From assembly GCA_902550635.1 (NCBI GenBank), contig CACCZY010000001.1, forward strand, positions 31,096 through 95,095: a DNA stretch of 64,000 nucleotides. The letters are read 5' to 3'. Each line of letters opens with the position of its first letter. The stretch's first letter is position 1. This document shows positions 63,723 through 64,000 of this stretch, in pieces. The DNA comes from an uncultured Pelagibacteraceae bacterium (GTDB lineage Bacteria > Pseudomonadota > Alphaproteobacteria > Pelagibacterales > Pelagibacteraceae). A program made the translations under genes and the position numbers. The notes beneath the pieces are model-generated. The model saw only the letters and a list, made by a program, of their open reading frames with translations. It was not told where the DNA came from and searched no databases.

Positions 63723-64000
63723 CTTTTTAATTTCAGGCATTAATTGAGAAAACAAAACACCAATTAAGATAAAACAACATCCTAAAATATTATTTAAATT
63801 TAATACTTGATTTAATAAAATCCATGCTGCAATAGTTGCAAAAACACCTTCTAATGAAAAAATTATCGCAGCAGGTGCTGGTGTAATATTTTTTTGTGCA
63901 TAAATTTGTAATACAAAAGCAAAACCACCTGATAAAATTCCAGCATAAAGAATCTGAAACTTGTGAATTAAAATATTTTCAATTACTAATTCCTCAAAAA
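63703..64000 (-). CDS. EamA/DMT-superfamily transporter, C-terminal part (5' end outside window)
   Basis: Reverse-strand frame reads ...LNNILGCCFILIGVLFSQLMPEIKKLTINNCK*, like the last EamA helix; open to the window edge. Confidence 0.6.

Overview
This is an AT-rich, very densely packed chromosomal window. Gene content and synteny look like a streamlined alphaproteobacterium of the SAR11/Pelagibacter type; that assignment is an inference and no search was run. Most of the window is housekeeping: kdsD/kpsF(end)-lptC-lptB-aroA-cmk-rpsA-ihfB-pyrF-trpFBA-accD-folC; trxA, sbcB, a PD-(D/E)XK-like nuclease, rmuC, hisG-hisZ-hisS, tRNA-His, cspA, tRNA-Phe, infA, hisD, DUF2948-like, murA, dcd; rpmH-rnpA-yidD-yidC-argB-HAD-dapD-dapE; truA-fmt-def; aroK-aroB; bolA, J-domain protein, cobS-cobT; a RegB-like kinase, gyrB, tRNA-Ser; thrS-infC-rpmI-rplT-pheS-pheT-lepA; gltB-gltD; uppP. 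There is no CRISPR array, prophage, IS element or obvious defence island. The points most worth a second look are: (1) an HDAC-like deacetylase / BASS transporter / SET-domain methyltransferase cassette between dapE and truA; (2) tRNA-His ending 4 nt before the hisS start codon, within a general tRNA-punctuation layout; (3) every protein-coding convergent junction overlapping tail-to-tail; (4) a cobST pair with a J-domain protein and no other cobalamin gene in view; (5) a RegB-type kinase keeping the H+40 Cys; (6) a GT17 plus Gfo/Idh/MocA pair beside tRNA-Ser; (7) an unannotated 28-aa ORF and several structured intergenic stretches.
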